Source of the DNA: Cardiocondyla obscurior
Taxonomy: Eukaryota > Arthropoda > Insecta > Hymenoptera > Formicidae
Reading direction: 5' to 3'
DNA length: 64,000 nt
Assembly (NCBI RefSeq): GCF_019399895.1
Contig: NC_091877.1
Span: 3,968,001-4,032,000 of the forward strand
The notes beneath the pieces are model-generated. The model was not told the DNA's origin, searched no databases, and saw only the letters and a program-made list of their open reading frames with translations. Below, one piece after another: positions 34,257-49,690 of the stretch. Numbering within the stretch: position 1 is the stretch's first letter; each line of letters opens with the position of its first letter. A program made the position numbers and the translations under genes.

Positions 34257-37200
34257 TTGGATCAAAGTTTTCTCGAGGAAGAGCGTGAACTCCTGGTGCA
34301 GGCTGACGCCGTGACCACCTTGGGAGAATTTTTCGTGTGGCTTGAGAGATGTGACAACCTAGTAAATCGACTCGAGGAACGCAGTCGCGCCAAGCGAACG
34401 CGCGTATCCGGCGGGTGCGCGCAATCCGCGGTGGCGAGTATCGCGCGACTTTTGGGTGTCAGGAAACATTTGTACAGACGTTACGTGCACCAGGGTGGCG
34501 AGTATGCGAGCACCAGTGCTGCCGACGGTGATGGTGACAACGCAGCTGGTGAACTCGAGTGGCGCGAGATCAAGACCGCGTTCAAAAGTCGTATCGCAAC
34601 GGGTGTGGTAATAAACACAAACTATATCGAGCCGCTGCGATTCCTGGAAGACGCCGGTAACGCGGTGTGCGAGCGCGTACAGAACATCATGCGTAAAAAC
34701 AATTGCGTGAAAGTGAACACCGCGTTCAACGGTAAGTTCACGGCTGGGAACAAACGCGCCAACAAAAGTGTAAACACGAAAAACTGTGAGATCTTTCGAG
34801 ATACGGATGTGCGCGAGTGGTACCGACTACACGTTATCGAACCCACGCTGGCTTCTCTCGAGGAGTTTCAGGAACGTGACAGCAGATGGGCGTTGTCGCG
34901 AATTTTTAACTTGTTGATCAACGTAAACAAGTACAATCCGATGCGTGCGGGATGTCACGTTACATTGTCGCGGAAGATAACCGCTAAAAAAGCAATGATA
35001 TGCATAAAGTCGATAGACGACAAGTGTCTCGCGTGGTCGGTAGTGACAGCTCTGTATCCCGCGAAGCAGAACGTTAATCGGGAATCGTCGTATCCGCATT
35101 ACGCAACGGTGTTGAACGTCGAAGGTGTACAGTTTCCCGCGACTCTTAAAGACGTTGCAAGACTCAAACGATTGAATGAGATCTCGATCAACGTGTACGT
35201 CACAGAGACACGCGGAAAAGAAATAAACGTTCTACCTATACGTCTCAGCAACAAAAAGAAAAAGAGACACGTAAATTTATTGTACGTGCAACGCAACGAC
35301 GACGACGACGACGACAACAATAACCAGAAAGTAAGACAAAAGTGTCCCACGTGTATCAGTAATCAATCACGCCTCGTCAGCTCGCAACTTAGCAGAAAAA
35401 AGCGTAGTAAGCACATTTGCAATCGGTATGTATGGTTTTGAATATTTTATTTGATTTTTTTTCTTTTTTAAACATTATTAAAAAAAAAAATTTATTTTAG
35501 GTGTCTTCATTACTTCAGTTCGCGCAAATAGTTTCAGGTTCATATCGTGGATTGTGGAACTTTAAACAACTGCGCTATACGACTACCCAGCGGAGACAAC
35601 AAATGGCTAAGCTTTTCCAACCACGACAACAAGGAGCGCGTGCCGTTCGTCGTATACGCCGATCTAGAGTGCGTACTGCGAAAGATTGATCCACGGTCGT
35701 CGCCCGAACAAACGACGTTTAATTATTAACGTCACGAAGTATTCAGCATGGGATACTAAGTGCGATGCTTGTACGACGAGTCGCTTTCGAGATACGAATA
35801 TCGTCGCGGACCAGATAGCGTCGAGTGGTTCGTCGAGCAGCTAATGAGATTGGTTCATCACGTAAAAACTGTAATCTCAAACGTCGTCTCGATGGAGACG
35901 TTGTCGAATGCGCAGCTCGAGGTGCACAAGAACGTGACGCTGTGCCACGTGTGCAAAAATCCGTTTGCGGCGGACAAGAAGCGTGTGCGCGATCATTGAC
36001 CGGTCGGTATAGAAGCCCCACGCACTCAAAATGTAACCTGCGATACCGCGACACGCGTTACATCCCTGTCGTATTTCACAATCTGTCGGGTTACTACGCG
36101 CACTTTGTTATAAAGAAGATCGTCGCAGCGTAGATGAGTAAAGTCGATTTGTTGCCGATAATGAAGGAGAAATATATCTTTTTTACGAAACACGTTAACG
36201 ATACAGCTGAGGGACAGGACTTACGAACTGCGATAAAGTTGCGCTTTATAGACTCGTACAAATTATTGAACGCTAGCCTCGACAAATTATCGTCTCTACT
36301 CGCCAAGGACAAATTGCGAATCTTACGCGCTGAATTTGCGACACTTTCAAAGAAAAATTTCGATCTCCTGACGCGAAAAGACGTTTTTCCGTACGAGTAC
36401 GTCGACAGCGTCAAAAGATTGGATGAGTATAGCCTACCGTCGCGCGAATCGTTTATCAGCTCGCTGAGCGGTAACACGGTGAGTGAGACAGATTACGCAC
36501 ACGCCGAGACCGTATGGCAGCAATTCTCCGTTCGAACTCTAGGCGAGTACAGCGATCTGTACCTCAAGACCGATGTACTGTTATTGGCCGACGTATTTGA
36601 AAATTTTCGCGATAGATGCGTCGAGAGTTACGGACTCGATCCCGCGCACTACTACACCTTGCCCGGTTTCACGTGGGACGCGATGCTCAAGCATACGCGT
36701 ATTAATTTCGCACTGTTGACTGACATCAATATGGTGATGTTCGTCGAACGCGGTATACGCGGCGGTCTCAGTCAATGCTCCAACAGATACGCGGGAGCTA
36801 ATAACAGATACATGCAGTCGGGGTACGACTCGTCGAAACCTTCGTCGTACATCGTGTATTACGATGTAAACAACTTGTACGGTTGGGCTATGTGTCGACC
36901 GTTACCGTACGCGGATTTTGAATGGGTCGACGACGAAGTACTCGCGAACCTCGACGTAGACGCGATCACCGCGGACTCGCCCACGGGTTATATCCTTAAG
37001 GTGGATCTCGAGTATCCTGCAAGCGTGCACGACATGCACTCCGATCTGCTGTTCTGTCCCACGCGAGAGAAACCACCGGGGGCAAAACATGATAAAAAAC
37101 TTTTGGCTACGCTGTACGACAAGAAGCGATACGTCATACACTATCGCAATCTGCCGCTGTGCACGCGTCACTGTCTTCGCGTCACCAAGGTTTACCGCGC

Positions 37201-38086
37201 GCTGCGATTCACTTAGTCAGCATGGTTGCGCGATTACATCGAGCTCAACACGCGACATCGAACTCGCGCGACCAATGATTTCGAGAAAAATTTATTCAAA
37301 CTGATGAACAACGCGGTGTTCGGTAAAACGATGGAAAACGTACGAAATCGCGTCGACGTTCGCTTGCTCTCGCGGTGGAACGGACGGTACGGCGTGGAGG
37401 CGATGATCGCCAAATCAAATTTTCACAGCAGAAGCGTATTTGCGGAAATCTTGGTGGCCGTGGAATTGCGTAAACTCGAGGTAAAATTTGCCAAGCCGAT
37501 ATACGCCGGTATGTTTATACTCGACATATCTAAGGTATGCTTGTACGAGTTTTATCACGAGTACATTGTACCGACTTTTGGAAACAAATGTAGCGTCATG
37601 TATACCGACACGGACAGTCTCTTGTACAGCGTCGAGTGCGACGACGTATACAAGACGATGAAACGCGATATCGCGCGGTTTGACACGAGCGACTATCCGC
37701 CCGATAACGCGTACGGTACACCTCTCGCGAACAAAAAAATACCCGATTTAATGAAGGACGAGTGCAATGGTTCGATCGTCACAGAGTTCGTCGGACTCAG
37801 AGCGAAGATGTACTCGATCAGGGTAGACGGTAGAAAAGACACCAAAAAAGCAAAAGGCGTAAAGAGCGGAGTCGTGGCGCGAACTATAACGTTTGACGAC
37901 TACGTAAGGTGTCTCGAGAACAAGATCGCTATGACTCGCGACCAATCGTGCATCAGGTCGAAATTGCACGAAGTGTACACTATGTCTGAGACAAAGATCG
38001 CTCTGAGTCCGTACGACGACAAGCGATATCTCGTGCTGAACTCGACCAAGACCTTACTGTGGGGTCATTATCGCGTACCTCGATAA
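34257..38086 (+). pseudogene. Protein-primed-type DNA polymerase B (Maverick/Polinton-like), decayed, with an intron
   Basis: The first frame (34257-35441) starts at TTG, with a stop just upstream and no nearby ATG. It contains FWSV-type sequence (CLAWSVVTALYP). A donor ATCG|GTATGT near 35425 and an acceptor TTTTAG at about 35500 split a C2H2-like finger. Then come exonuclease motif VVYADLECVL (near 35655), LYLKTDVLLLADVFENFRD (36555), polymerase motif DVNNLYGWAM (36860), KLMNNAVFGKTMENVRNR (37300) and motif C YTDTDSLLY (37600). Breaks: a TAG in the finger exon (near 35535), TAA at 35727-35729, another TAA at about 35757, a frame change near 36000, TAG at about 36131 and TAG at 37214-37216. 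Motifs are intact around the breaks. No integrase, packaging ATPase or capsid gene is recognisable nearby. Confidence 0.85.
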
Positions 38087-38131
38087 AACGCAGTACACAT
38101 GTACGCGGTATACATGAATGCAGTATACATG

Positions 38132-38706
38132 TGCACAGTGACCGGCAATAATGGCCTGTCGCACTGCGGCGACGGCGGCTCCCGCGCGTGAGGTGGGGTG
38201 GTGTGCGTGAGGCCTCACCGCGGATCGCGTACGGCATTTAAAATTGTCTTTCTTAAGACAGAAAACAAAAATTATCCCAAAATTAAATTATACGTAATGT
38301 AAAAATATATATTTAAAATATAAGTAACATGAGTATTTAATTTCGATTGTTAAAAGTCGCGAAATGTCTTAAAGTATACGCTAGAATTAATAGCGTACTC
38401 TTGCGATATACTTCTATCCTTGTCTACCCGTATAAACACGAACGCGTGCAAGCGAGAGAGCGAAAGTGCGCCTATAATAATTCCTTAGCGTTCACTCATG
38501 CTTTCTCTCTCACACGCACGGGTCGCGAGCGAGAGAGAGCATGAGAACGCCCCCCCACCAAATTTTCCCCCGTCCTCTCGCTCCTTTCGGCGTTCCACGC
38601 CTCACGTACGCGATCCGCGTGAGGCCTCACGCACACTACCCCACCTCACGCGCGGGAGCCGCCGTCGCCGCAGTGCGACAGGCCATTATTGCCGGTCACT
38701 GTACAT
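38132..38706. mobile_element. Non-autonomous element with about 105-bp inverted repeats
   Basis: Arm CACAGTGACCGGCAATAATGG... (38132-38236) is complementary to 38590-38706 with few mismatches. The interior of about 350 bp is AT-rich with GAGAGAGCG runs. It contains TTGTCTTTCTTAAGACA (38245), a word repeated at 51755-51880. No clear target duplication. It separates the polymerase end from the RGG exon. Confidence 0.8.
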
Positions 38707-38793
38707 TTGGCATGAGGTACTACCGTACTTTTTGATTTTTTATTAACGCGAAATACCATGACTCTTGAAAGTATATATATTAATTTTTTTTAG

Positions 38794-38903
38794 CTCCTTG
38801 CTGGAAACGAGCTGGGCGTAATATGCGCACTCGCGGTGGCGGACGAAGTCGCGGTGACAGAAGAGGTCGCGGCAATCCCTTCAAACAATACAATTTTTAT
38901 TAA
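38794..38903 (+). CDS. Orphan terminal exon encoding an RGG-box tail
   Basis: Acceptor TTAATTTTTTTTAG, then a frame that opens with two bases of a split codon, encodes CWKRAGRN, MRTRGGGRSRGDRRGRGN and PFKQYNFY, and ends TAA at 38901-38903. Splice phase and composition match exon 3 of the hAT-1 accessory gene. No upstream exon could be identified; the inverted-repeat element at 38132-38706 would lie in its intron. It may be the last exon of a gene of the PolB cluster or a stranded fragment. Confidence 0.5.
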
Positions 38904-40680
38904 TTATTTTTTTAAACATTAGTTTATTATTTTTTATTTACTTTATTTTATAGTTTAGTTTTTCATTTTTTATATACATATATATACATATTTACGTATT
39001 TTTTATTTTCATTTTTTATGACTGCGTATTTTTTATTTTTTATTTTATGACAAGTATTATTTTATTATTTTATGACATTTTTAATTTTAGTTTGTTAATT
39101 AAATACATTGTTTAAATTTTTGATAGTTAATTACATACTTGTAGATTAAAAAAAAAAGATTAACTAGATCATATCGGAAATATTTAAATATTTATATATT
39201 ACATGTTAGTAAAATAAAATCTTTTTTTTTTATACGTCTAATCCGTGTAAGGTTTCATTATCATTATAAGTAAGTAAATAACATTAGTTTAAAAGAACAA
39301 ACATTATCTTTTATTTTAAACAGATATCAATTTGATATAAACATACAAACGGTAAATTGATTCGCATACATGTAACCCGGATTAAAATACAGATTAAAGT
39401 TATTTGCTGCCTTGCGATATTTAATTTTGGTGTTTGCTAAACTCACAGCTTTTCTTATTTGCACTATAACCTTAAGTATTCGCGAAAAGAAAGCTTGACT
39501 ACAAGTTTTGCTAATAAGAGCAGCTATTGATAGTAATTGAAGTTCCATTCCGGCTTTAACTTTACTCTGTACTGTGACAACTACATTTTTATTTGTAAAT
39601 CTGAAAAGCAAACTTTATTTTAATAAATATGGCTTATGAACATTTAATGGAGTACTATTACAGAATAGATATACTTGATCTATCTAATAGAATTCCTCGT
39701 TTATTTTTGTCACTAGTCAATGGTTGGTCTTCCAAAGAATTTCCTCGACTTAATTTACAATAAATCAAATCATTAATATGTTCACACATCATGTTTGTCA
39801 ATTATCGCATCTTCCAGGAATAACTTTAATCCAACTCCTGAATTATTAGTAAATACCTCGTCTTAATACTTGATTGCCATTACTCAAACTTTTGATCTTA
39901 ATACCGATCGTATGATAACTTACATTTACTTTATTATTTTTTATTTATTACGCGATCATCACTCATCACTCATTACCACAAAACTGACACATCAATAAAC
40001 ACAGTCGATAAATGAAACAGAGTCGATAAATCAATCCACGCGAAAACGAAAAGGACATTTTCGTCGTCGACGACGACGATAATGATAAAATATGATTTTA
40101 CTCTTGCAAGCAAACTTTACATCGCGATATCTTCGTTTGTAGAGAACGTAGCAAAAAAATATAAGCACTTTTATGATATAAATCGACCCTAATTTACACA
40201 ATAAACCTATGTAAAAAGCGATCGGTTCAGCCATTGTCGAGATCCAAACATATACGAATTTCTTAAAATGAGTCTCACGTATAATAAGCACGGTAGTACG
40301 CTGCGCCTATACTTGGCGCGAAGCACTACCGTGCCTCTTGATATTTGTCTGCATAATTTTTTTATTTCTTCTTTATATCGGCCGCACAGCAAAATTATAT
40401 TGGCGTAGTTTTTTTATATTATTACTTTTTTAGAAAACAATGAAGACTACTATTTTATATGAATTTGTAATGTTTAATTTTTGTAAAAATATACTAGGTT
40501 TATACAATTTTGTTAAAAAACTCTTTTTCAAAGACGTTTTTCACGCACCTGTACTTGGTGCTTTTTTGTACTTTTTTTTTAAAGAGATAATTTTGTAGTA
40601 ATCTTTTACGCTCAGTGAATTGCGTCGATATCTCATAGTATTTTGTTGCTGCGTGTATGTGAAACGACCTGTCCGCGTGG
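38904..40680. other. AT-rich spacer, no supported gene
   Basis: A minus-strand frame at 39327-39611 (94 codons) follows an acceptor-like TTGCTTTTCAG, but no motif supports it. A hairpin with arms GCACGGTAGTACGCTGCGCC and an imperfect complement lies near 40289-40334. Confidence 0.35.
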
Positions 40681-41990
40681 TCCTCGAATAACGGGCCAGC
40701 GAGCCCGGGACGCTCGTCGGATTGCAGGATTCGAGATTAAGGTCGAGAATGTACCGAGACTGGATTAAGTAACAACTTAGAATTTATTTCTTAACAACGA
40801 CGCTCGCTTAGTCAAGCGACGCCGATCGACAGATATATGTACAATGAAGAGAATAATGAATATGTATAATGAATGATAACAATGAATATGTATACGGCGG
40901 GCGGATATAATGTGCCGGTGGGCGCGTCGGCCCTTCGATCGCGGATCGATTAAAACGCGTGCGCTACACGGATATTCGCGGATGGTCGCGGATGCACCAC
41001 GTGAGGCGCGGTGGGTGGCGCGAGATCGTGGGCGCGGTGTTCGGCGCGTATCGATAATTTCGGGATCGGTCTTGACGGAAGGACCGGCGGTACGCGGGCC
41101 GCGGGCGCGGAAGAGTGGGCGCGGTTACGCCGCGGATCGTCGGTGTCGCGATCGATCCTGCCGGGCGGACCGACAGGATGCGGGGTGCGGGCCGCGTGAC
41201 GGGCGGGGCCCGTCGTGCTGTGGATCGCGATACAATGTATTTCGGTCGGTGGTCGAAATTTACCGATGCGTTGGTGGATCGCGGGGGACGCGATGCGCGC
41301 GGTCAAGATGCACCTTGCCAGGTGTCGTTTAGCCAAGAGTCCTTGGCCGAGGCGGAGATCTCTCCACCCCGTGGATCACGACGGTGCGACAGGATCTTAT
41401 TTCGTCCGAGCCTTTCCGGAGCGCAGATCTAGGATCGAGAGTCCTCGAAGGAGGCGGAGTTCGCTCCACCCCACGAGCTAGTCGTGCGTTCGGTTAGAAT
41501 CGTACGGAGAGGATGCTGAGCGCCAGGATCTCCTGGCCGAGACGAAGTTCGCTTCACCCCGTGGTTCGTGCTCTAGGACGGATGTTCGCTCGAGAGCGAA
41601 CGGATCAGGACGGTCCCGCTGAGTCCTGGCGTCGACTTTTTATACGTAAAAAGTGACGGCGCAGGGTTGCCGGGGCTCAGCGGGGTGCGTGACGTGTTCC
41701 GACGCGTGGCGCCGAGGCCCCGGGATGCGGCGCGCTCGGAAACGACGGGCCTCGACGTCGACGGCGCGGTTCGGCGGCGCTCGGAGACGCTCGGCTAAGT
41801 CCGCGGATGGACTTAGCCGCGGAACGGCTACGCGTTGCCGTACTGTGCCGGCGTATACAATTATATAAAGTTTGGGGCGCACCGCGCCCCGGGTCCCCGC
41901 CGGACGGTGTTGTGTCCGGCGGCCGGCCGTTGTTGTGGCCGGAACGGTGCATCGCCGGGTGCACCGTTACATATGTGGGCGCCCATCATC
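40681..41990. repeat. GC-rich LTR-like island with repeated motif
   Basis: Begins near GAACGACC-type words and ends CACCGTTACA. The island is strongly GC-rich against AT-rich flanks. Three copies of a unit containing GG(A/C)GGCGGAG and CTCCACCCC(G/A) lie at about 41335, 41445 and 41540. TATGTG occurs just outside both ends (about 40655 and 41971), a possible target duplication, but the ends are not TG...CA, so the boundary is uncertain. The many long frames on both strands are compositional. Confidence 0.4.
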
Positions 41991-43055
41991 ATCAAGATTG
42001 ATGCACTGAATGCATATTCACAATAGATTACGCATATCTCGACAATAATGTATACGGTTTGTCATAAATAAATACAACCTCGATGTATCATACTTTTTGC
42101 CTTGAATTGCTAAGATTAAATGTTAATAACGCAACTAGCGTCAGTTTAATTTTTGATAAGTAAAGAGTATCGATAATTTTATAATTGCAAATTCCGAAAA
42201 TAATTATATTAAAAAAAACTTTATTGAAAATAATTATACAAAATTATGAAAATACTAGAGAAAAAAAATTAAATAAATTGTAGTTTTAATTTAATTTAAT
42301 TTAATTTTTATTTTTATAGTACTATATTTTTCAGTATTTTATTTTTTATTATTTTATTTTTTATTATTTTATTTTTTATTATTTTATTTTTTATATTTTT
42401 TATATTTTTTATTACTTCATGAACAGTTTATATGTAATGAAACAGAGATAAGGAATTGTTTTTAAAAATAAAACGTTAGGATTTCCATATATTTTGTAGC
42501 TCCGATATAGTTATATTGTTTATGCGTGTACAAAAAAAACATGTAGAAAATATACTTCAAATATTTAAAACATATATAAAATATGCGAATAAGAATCTCA
42601 ATTTTACATAACAAGACAAAAGATTTAATTTCATAAAAGAGTAAAATAATGAAATCACTGTAATTTCTAACTGCGTGCATTTGATGCATTTTGCTCATAA
42701 ATATCAATGCCGAAATGCAAAAGTCGAAATCATAAAATTTATTGTTTTACTCAACAATAGAAAAATATTCAAATACGCTAAACCATTTAAATTTTTTGCA
42801 AGTTTTAAGTAAAAAGACGAGCTCAAGGCTACCAATATAAACGTATTCGAAGAAAAGTAGTTGCAAGTGTACATTCCACCGCTTACCATTTTTCATACTA
42901 TAACAATGAAAATCTTGTACTTTTGCAAGGACGTTATTTATGAGTTGTTTGTACTCAAAGCATGTATGTACGCCCTTATAGCTACAACAGTCACGTTTCT
43001 ATCTCTCAATCGCAACTTTTTATTTCAGTTTTACACAAACAAAATTTTATTTTTC
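41991..43055. other. AT-rich spacer with TTTTATTATT runs
   Basis: No gene recognised. The low-complexity run at 42290-42410 is nearly pure A/T. Confidence 0.5.
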
Positions 43056-43059
43056 TTTT

Positions 43060-43066
43060 TTACTCT

Positions 43067-43138
<72 letters not shown>
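43060..43138. repeat. (CT)n microsatellite
   Basis: Two CT blocks interrupted by TT. Ser-Leu readings are artefacts. Confidence 0.95.
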
Positions 43139-43140
<2 letters not shown>

Positions 43141-43369
43141 TATCATATCTTTTTGATAGAGACCGAGGTAATAATAGTGACGTAAAAGAACACGGGGCCA
43201 TGTACTCTTGGATAAGCAGAAGGAAGAGTGGAAGAGGAATGAGTACATTAATCGGCAACGGTGGAGGTGGATATGTAGCACCCACTAGAAAGAACCGATC
43301 CGCTTTTACGAGCTTAACGAAAAACGGGGGATAGAACATGTAGGAAGCGGCAAAGAGCGGCGAGAAGGT

Positions 43370-46238
<2,869 letters not shown>

Positions 46239-46320
46239 TTAGTAGTGGTAGTAGTGGTAGTAGTGGTAGTAGTGGTAGTAGTGGTAGTAGTGGTAGTAGT
46301 AGTAGTAGTAATAGTAGTAT
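46239..46320. repeat. (GTAGTAGTG)n microsatellite
   Basis: Nine-base GTAGTAGTG units followed by GTA triplets. Confidence 0.93.
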
Positions 46321-46398
46321 TTGCTATGCTCTATTATGCCTAGGTTATGCAGATGTGCCCTGAATGTTCCGTGTTCTGTTAATATAATAAATAGATAA

Positions 46399-47545
46399 AG
46401 TTCCGAAAAGCGCCTAACCCTGATTCCAAGGATATTCAGGGGGGATATGTAACTTTTCACCTTGATTACAAATATCAAGGTCAGAATTGGCGAAAACTCC
46501 ATATTATGGTGTTTAAAAAAAAAAAAAAACATTCAAGTATAAGCGCGTCAATTTAAAATAAGCGCGTATACGAGTTGTAAACGAATGCATATACAACCGC
46601 AGATGTGTGATCAGTAATGAAAAATGCTTACTAGGAAGTTCGGCCCCCCTGCGGGGGGGCTTCACGACTGTTAAAACTAACCTAACCTTACCCGACCGAG
46701 AGAAATACTTTTTAAAGAAGCGTATGTCGCTGTATGTGGCACTATGAATTTTGTGACAATGAACAAACATTTCGATGCATATTGAACCGCACATGTGTGA
46801 TTGTTGGGATACTGGTTGGTTAATAAATAGAAGTACACAAAACATAGAAAATAAAATGTAAATGTATTTAATGTAATGCGTATTGTAGCACGGCATAAGG
46901 CAGACTGATCATCGGAGGAGAAGTTTATACCATGAGGACCGCGTCCGCGTTATCTTATTCGCATGGCTCAGTTTACATCTGGCCTTGTAACGTATCGCTA
47001 CTTAATATAGAATAAACCTTTAATTATATAAAGAAACTATTCTTTTTTATAACAGTGATTAATAATGAAAAATGCCCAATAGGAGGTTTGGCCCCCTTGC
47101 GGGGAGCCTCACGACTGTTTAAACTAACCTCATCTATCCTGACCGAGAGGAATACTTTTTAAAGAAGCGTATGTCGCTTCATTATGCCGAACATTTGCGG
47201 TTCTACATGCATTCGTTTACAGCTCATATGCGCGCGTATTTTAAATCGACGCGCTTATACTTGAATCTTTTTTTAAAAAATAAACACCATAATATGGGGT
47301 TTCCGCCAACTCTGACTTTGATATTCGTAATCAGGGTAAAAAGTTACATAACCTCATGGAGTGACCTTGAATGTCGGGGGTGTGGGCTTGTAGAAATTCC
47401 ACAACGAAGTTTCATGGGTTTTTTGAGTTTAACACCATAATATGGGGTTTCCGCCAACATTGATCTTGATATTCGTAATCAGGGTGAAAAGTTACATGTC
47501 CCCCTGAATATCCTTCAAATCAAGGGTAGGCGTTTTTCGGAACTG
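46399..47545. mobile_element. Fold-back DNA element
   Basis: The ends AGTTCCGAAAAGCGCCTAAC (46399) and its complement (to about 47545) are followed inward by matching inverted blocks (ACCATAATATGG, AAGTATAAGCGCGTC). A 110-base direct repeat with GGCCCCCCTGCGGGGG and AATACTTTTTAAAGAAGCG occurs at about 46630 and 47083, so the interior was duplicated. No transposase. It abuts the 3-prime end of the non-LTR retrotransposon. Confidence 0.75.
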
Positions 47546-47559
47546 CACCTGGGTTGTTC

Positions 47560-49690
47560 CATCAGAAGCTTTGCTTGCCGGCATCCCAGTTCGTTTTTCC
47601 ACGCCTTCCCGTGCCTTATCTTAAGCAGCTCCCTAATAAATCTTTTTTCCGTGACAAAAGAGACGTACACCTCCCGCCCTGCAGGATCCATTAAAGTTCC
47701 CTGCTTGGCAAGTTCGTCAGTTACCTCATTGCCATGGATGCTCTGGTGTCCAAAAATCCATACCAGGGTGACTTTATTTCTCCCAGCTTGCTTATTGCCC
47801 TCATACAGTTCCAGACCGTCATTAATTCCGTGCTTTGTTTTACTAGGGCATTGATTGCTGTTCTGCTATCAGAGCAGATGAATATCTTTTTACTGTTTAT
47901 TTGGTCAGCAATCTGTATTCGCGCACACTCGGCAATTGCTGTAACCTCGGCTTGAAAAACCGTGGCGTACTCTCCAAGAGGCAGACCAAATCTATATTTC
48001 CTCGTAGGTCCATAAATTCTTGCCCCATGGCGGTTATCTTTTCCCGAGCCGTCTGTAAACCATACATCAGGTCTCAGTCCGTTCAGGAAGTCTGCTTTCC
48101 TCCATTGTTCCCTGGAAGGTATTAGTACCTTTGCGGTTCTCCCTTCCTGGTATCTTCTGGGGATTCTGTCTTGTTTATTTGTGAAAGAAGGGCTGTTCAG
48201 GAAACCGAGCGCCGTATGGTCAATCCCAGTGTCCTTCCACTCTCCCTGACAATGTAATCTATATGCCGTTTGTCTGGCGTTGTGAATGATTAGCTAGTCC
48301 AGAGGGTAAATACACAGCGCCACTAGTAGTACCGCCGTGGGTGTCGTTTTTTGAGTCCCCACTGCAGCCATCAGGTAACATCCTTGTATGCTCTTCAGTA
48401 GGTTCTTCGTCGCTACCTTTCCCACTCTGGGCCACCATATCACTGCTGCATATGTAAGCCGGAGTAATAGCCCCTAGATATTTCACTGAAGTTATGTAGT
48501 TCAGTTTTTTCCCCCACAGTTTTAAAAGGCCTGATGGGTTCCGGTTTGTATTTTCTGGTGAATATTATGGCTGAGGTTTTCTCGGGATTAACCGTAAGTC
48601 TCTTAGTCTAGCAACAGTTTTGTGTGATCTTGAGTGCTCTGTCTATGAGCTTTTCAAGGATCGGTAGAAATTTCCTTTTTGCTATTATGGCTATGTCGTC
48701 TGCATAGCCATAGGTGAGGACTCTTGCTGCTTCTAGTTTGTTTAGCAGCTCATTTACCATAATGCTCCACAGCAGTGGAGAAAGCACTTCTCCCTGTGGG
48801 CATCCTTTTGTAGGTGTTCCTTGGACTGAGACTCTTTCATGCTCGACGTTCAGCCTTCTGTTCGCGAGCATACTCTTGATTCAGTCAATTAGTGCCTCTG
48901 ATATATCATGTTTGGTCAGTGCTTCTTGTATCACCTTGTATGAAATGCTATCGAAAGCTTCCTCGATGTCCAAGAAGACCCCCAATGCATAGCCTTTGTC
49001 CTCCAGCTGACCTTCAATCCGTCCTACTAGTCGGTTCAGTGCCGTTTCTGTCGATTTGCCCTCTTAGTAGGCGTATTAACAGGGGGCCAGCGGGTGTTGG
49101 ATCAATGGCCCTCTTTTCAGATACCCATCAACCAGCCTCTCTAGTGTTTTTAATACAAAGGAGGTCAGGCTGATGGGTCTGTAATCTTTGGCAATAATGT
49201 GCACGTTTCTCCCTGGCTTGGATATGAAAACTACTCTAGTTCCTCCCCATGTTTCGGAACATATCTCAGAACTATACTAGTTCTAAGTTTTTTTGTTAGT
49301 GGTCCCATCAGCACCCCTAGTCTTTTTTGTAATAGGGCCGGTAATATACCGTCTGGTCCCGTTACTTTGTAAGAGCCCAATGAGTTTACTGCTCATTCTA
49401 TCCTTTTGAGATACACGATTTTGGTTGCAAGTGTCCATTTCCTGGGCTTTTTTTCCTTGTAGCCTGTCTTACTTTGTCTCATCCGTAAACCTGGAAAGTG
49501 AACTTCCATCAAGTGTTTTAGTGTGCTTTGCACGTTTTTCGTATAATCGCTATTCGGTAGCTTTATACAGCCTAAATCCGATTTATTATTTATGCTGAAG
49601 ATTTTACTTAGTCTCAAGGCTTCTGCTGTTTCTTCGATACTTTTGCAATAATCCCTCCAGCTTTTGCGCTTGGTTTTGGTGATGGCTTAT
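47560..49690 (-). pseudogene. Non-LTR retrotransposon ORF2, RT and RNase H part
   Basis: On the minus strand: KSWRDYCKSIEET-like linker (49640), RT blocks with GCPQGEVLSPLLW (near 48790) and YADD (48693-48706), then RNase H with TDGSG (near 48045), QAEVTAI (near 47945) and SDS (47865-47873). Stops and frame changes occur throughout (for example near 48605 and 48885). Domain order and RNase H presence suggest a Jockey/I-type clade. The 5-prime endonuclease half is at 56868-57640, displaced by an insertion. Confidence 0.8.

Noticed and set aside
29900..38910. Complete Maverick/Polinton call
   Set aside because: Only the polymerase is diagnostic; integrase, ATPase, protease, capsid genes and long TIRs were not found.
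40910..41964. Multiple Arg-rich frames up to 140 codons
   Set aside because: High GC removes stops on both strands; no motif, no splice logic and internal repeats present.
40650..41976. Solo LTR with TATGTG duplication
   Set aside because: TATGTG flanks exist, but the implied ends are not TG...CA; kept only as an LTR-like island.
42861..43334. 157-codon plus frame
   Set aside because: Its centre is the CT microsatellite; the flanks show no family pattern.
46239..46343. Val-run membrane-like protein
   Set aside because: GTA microsatellite artefact.
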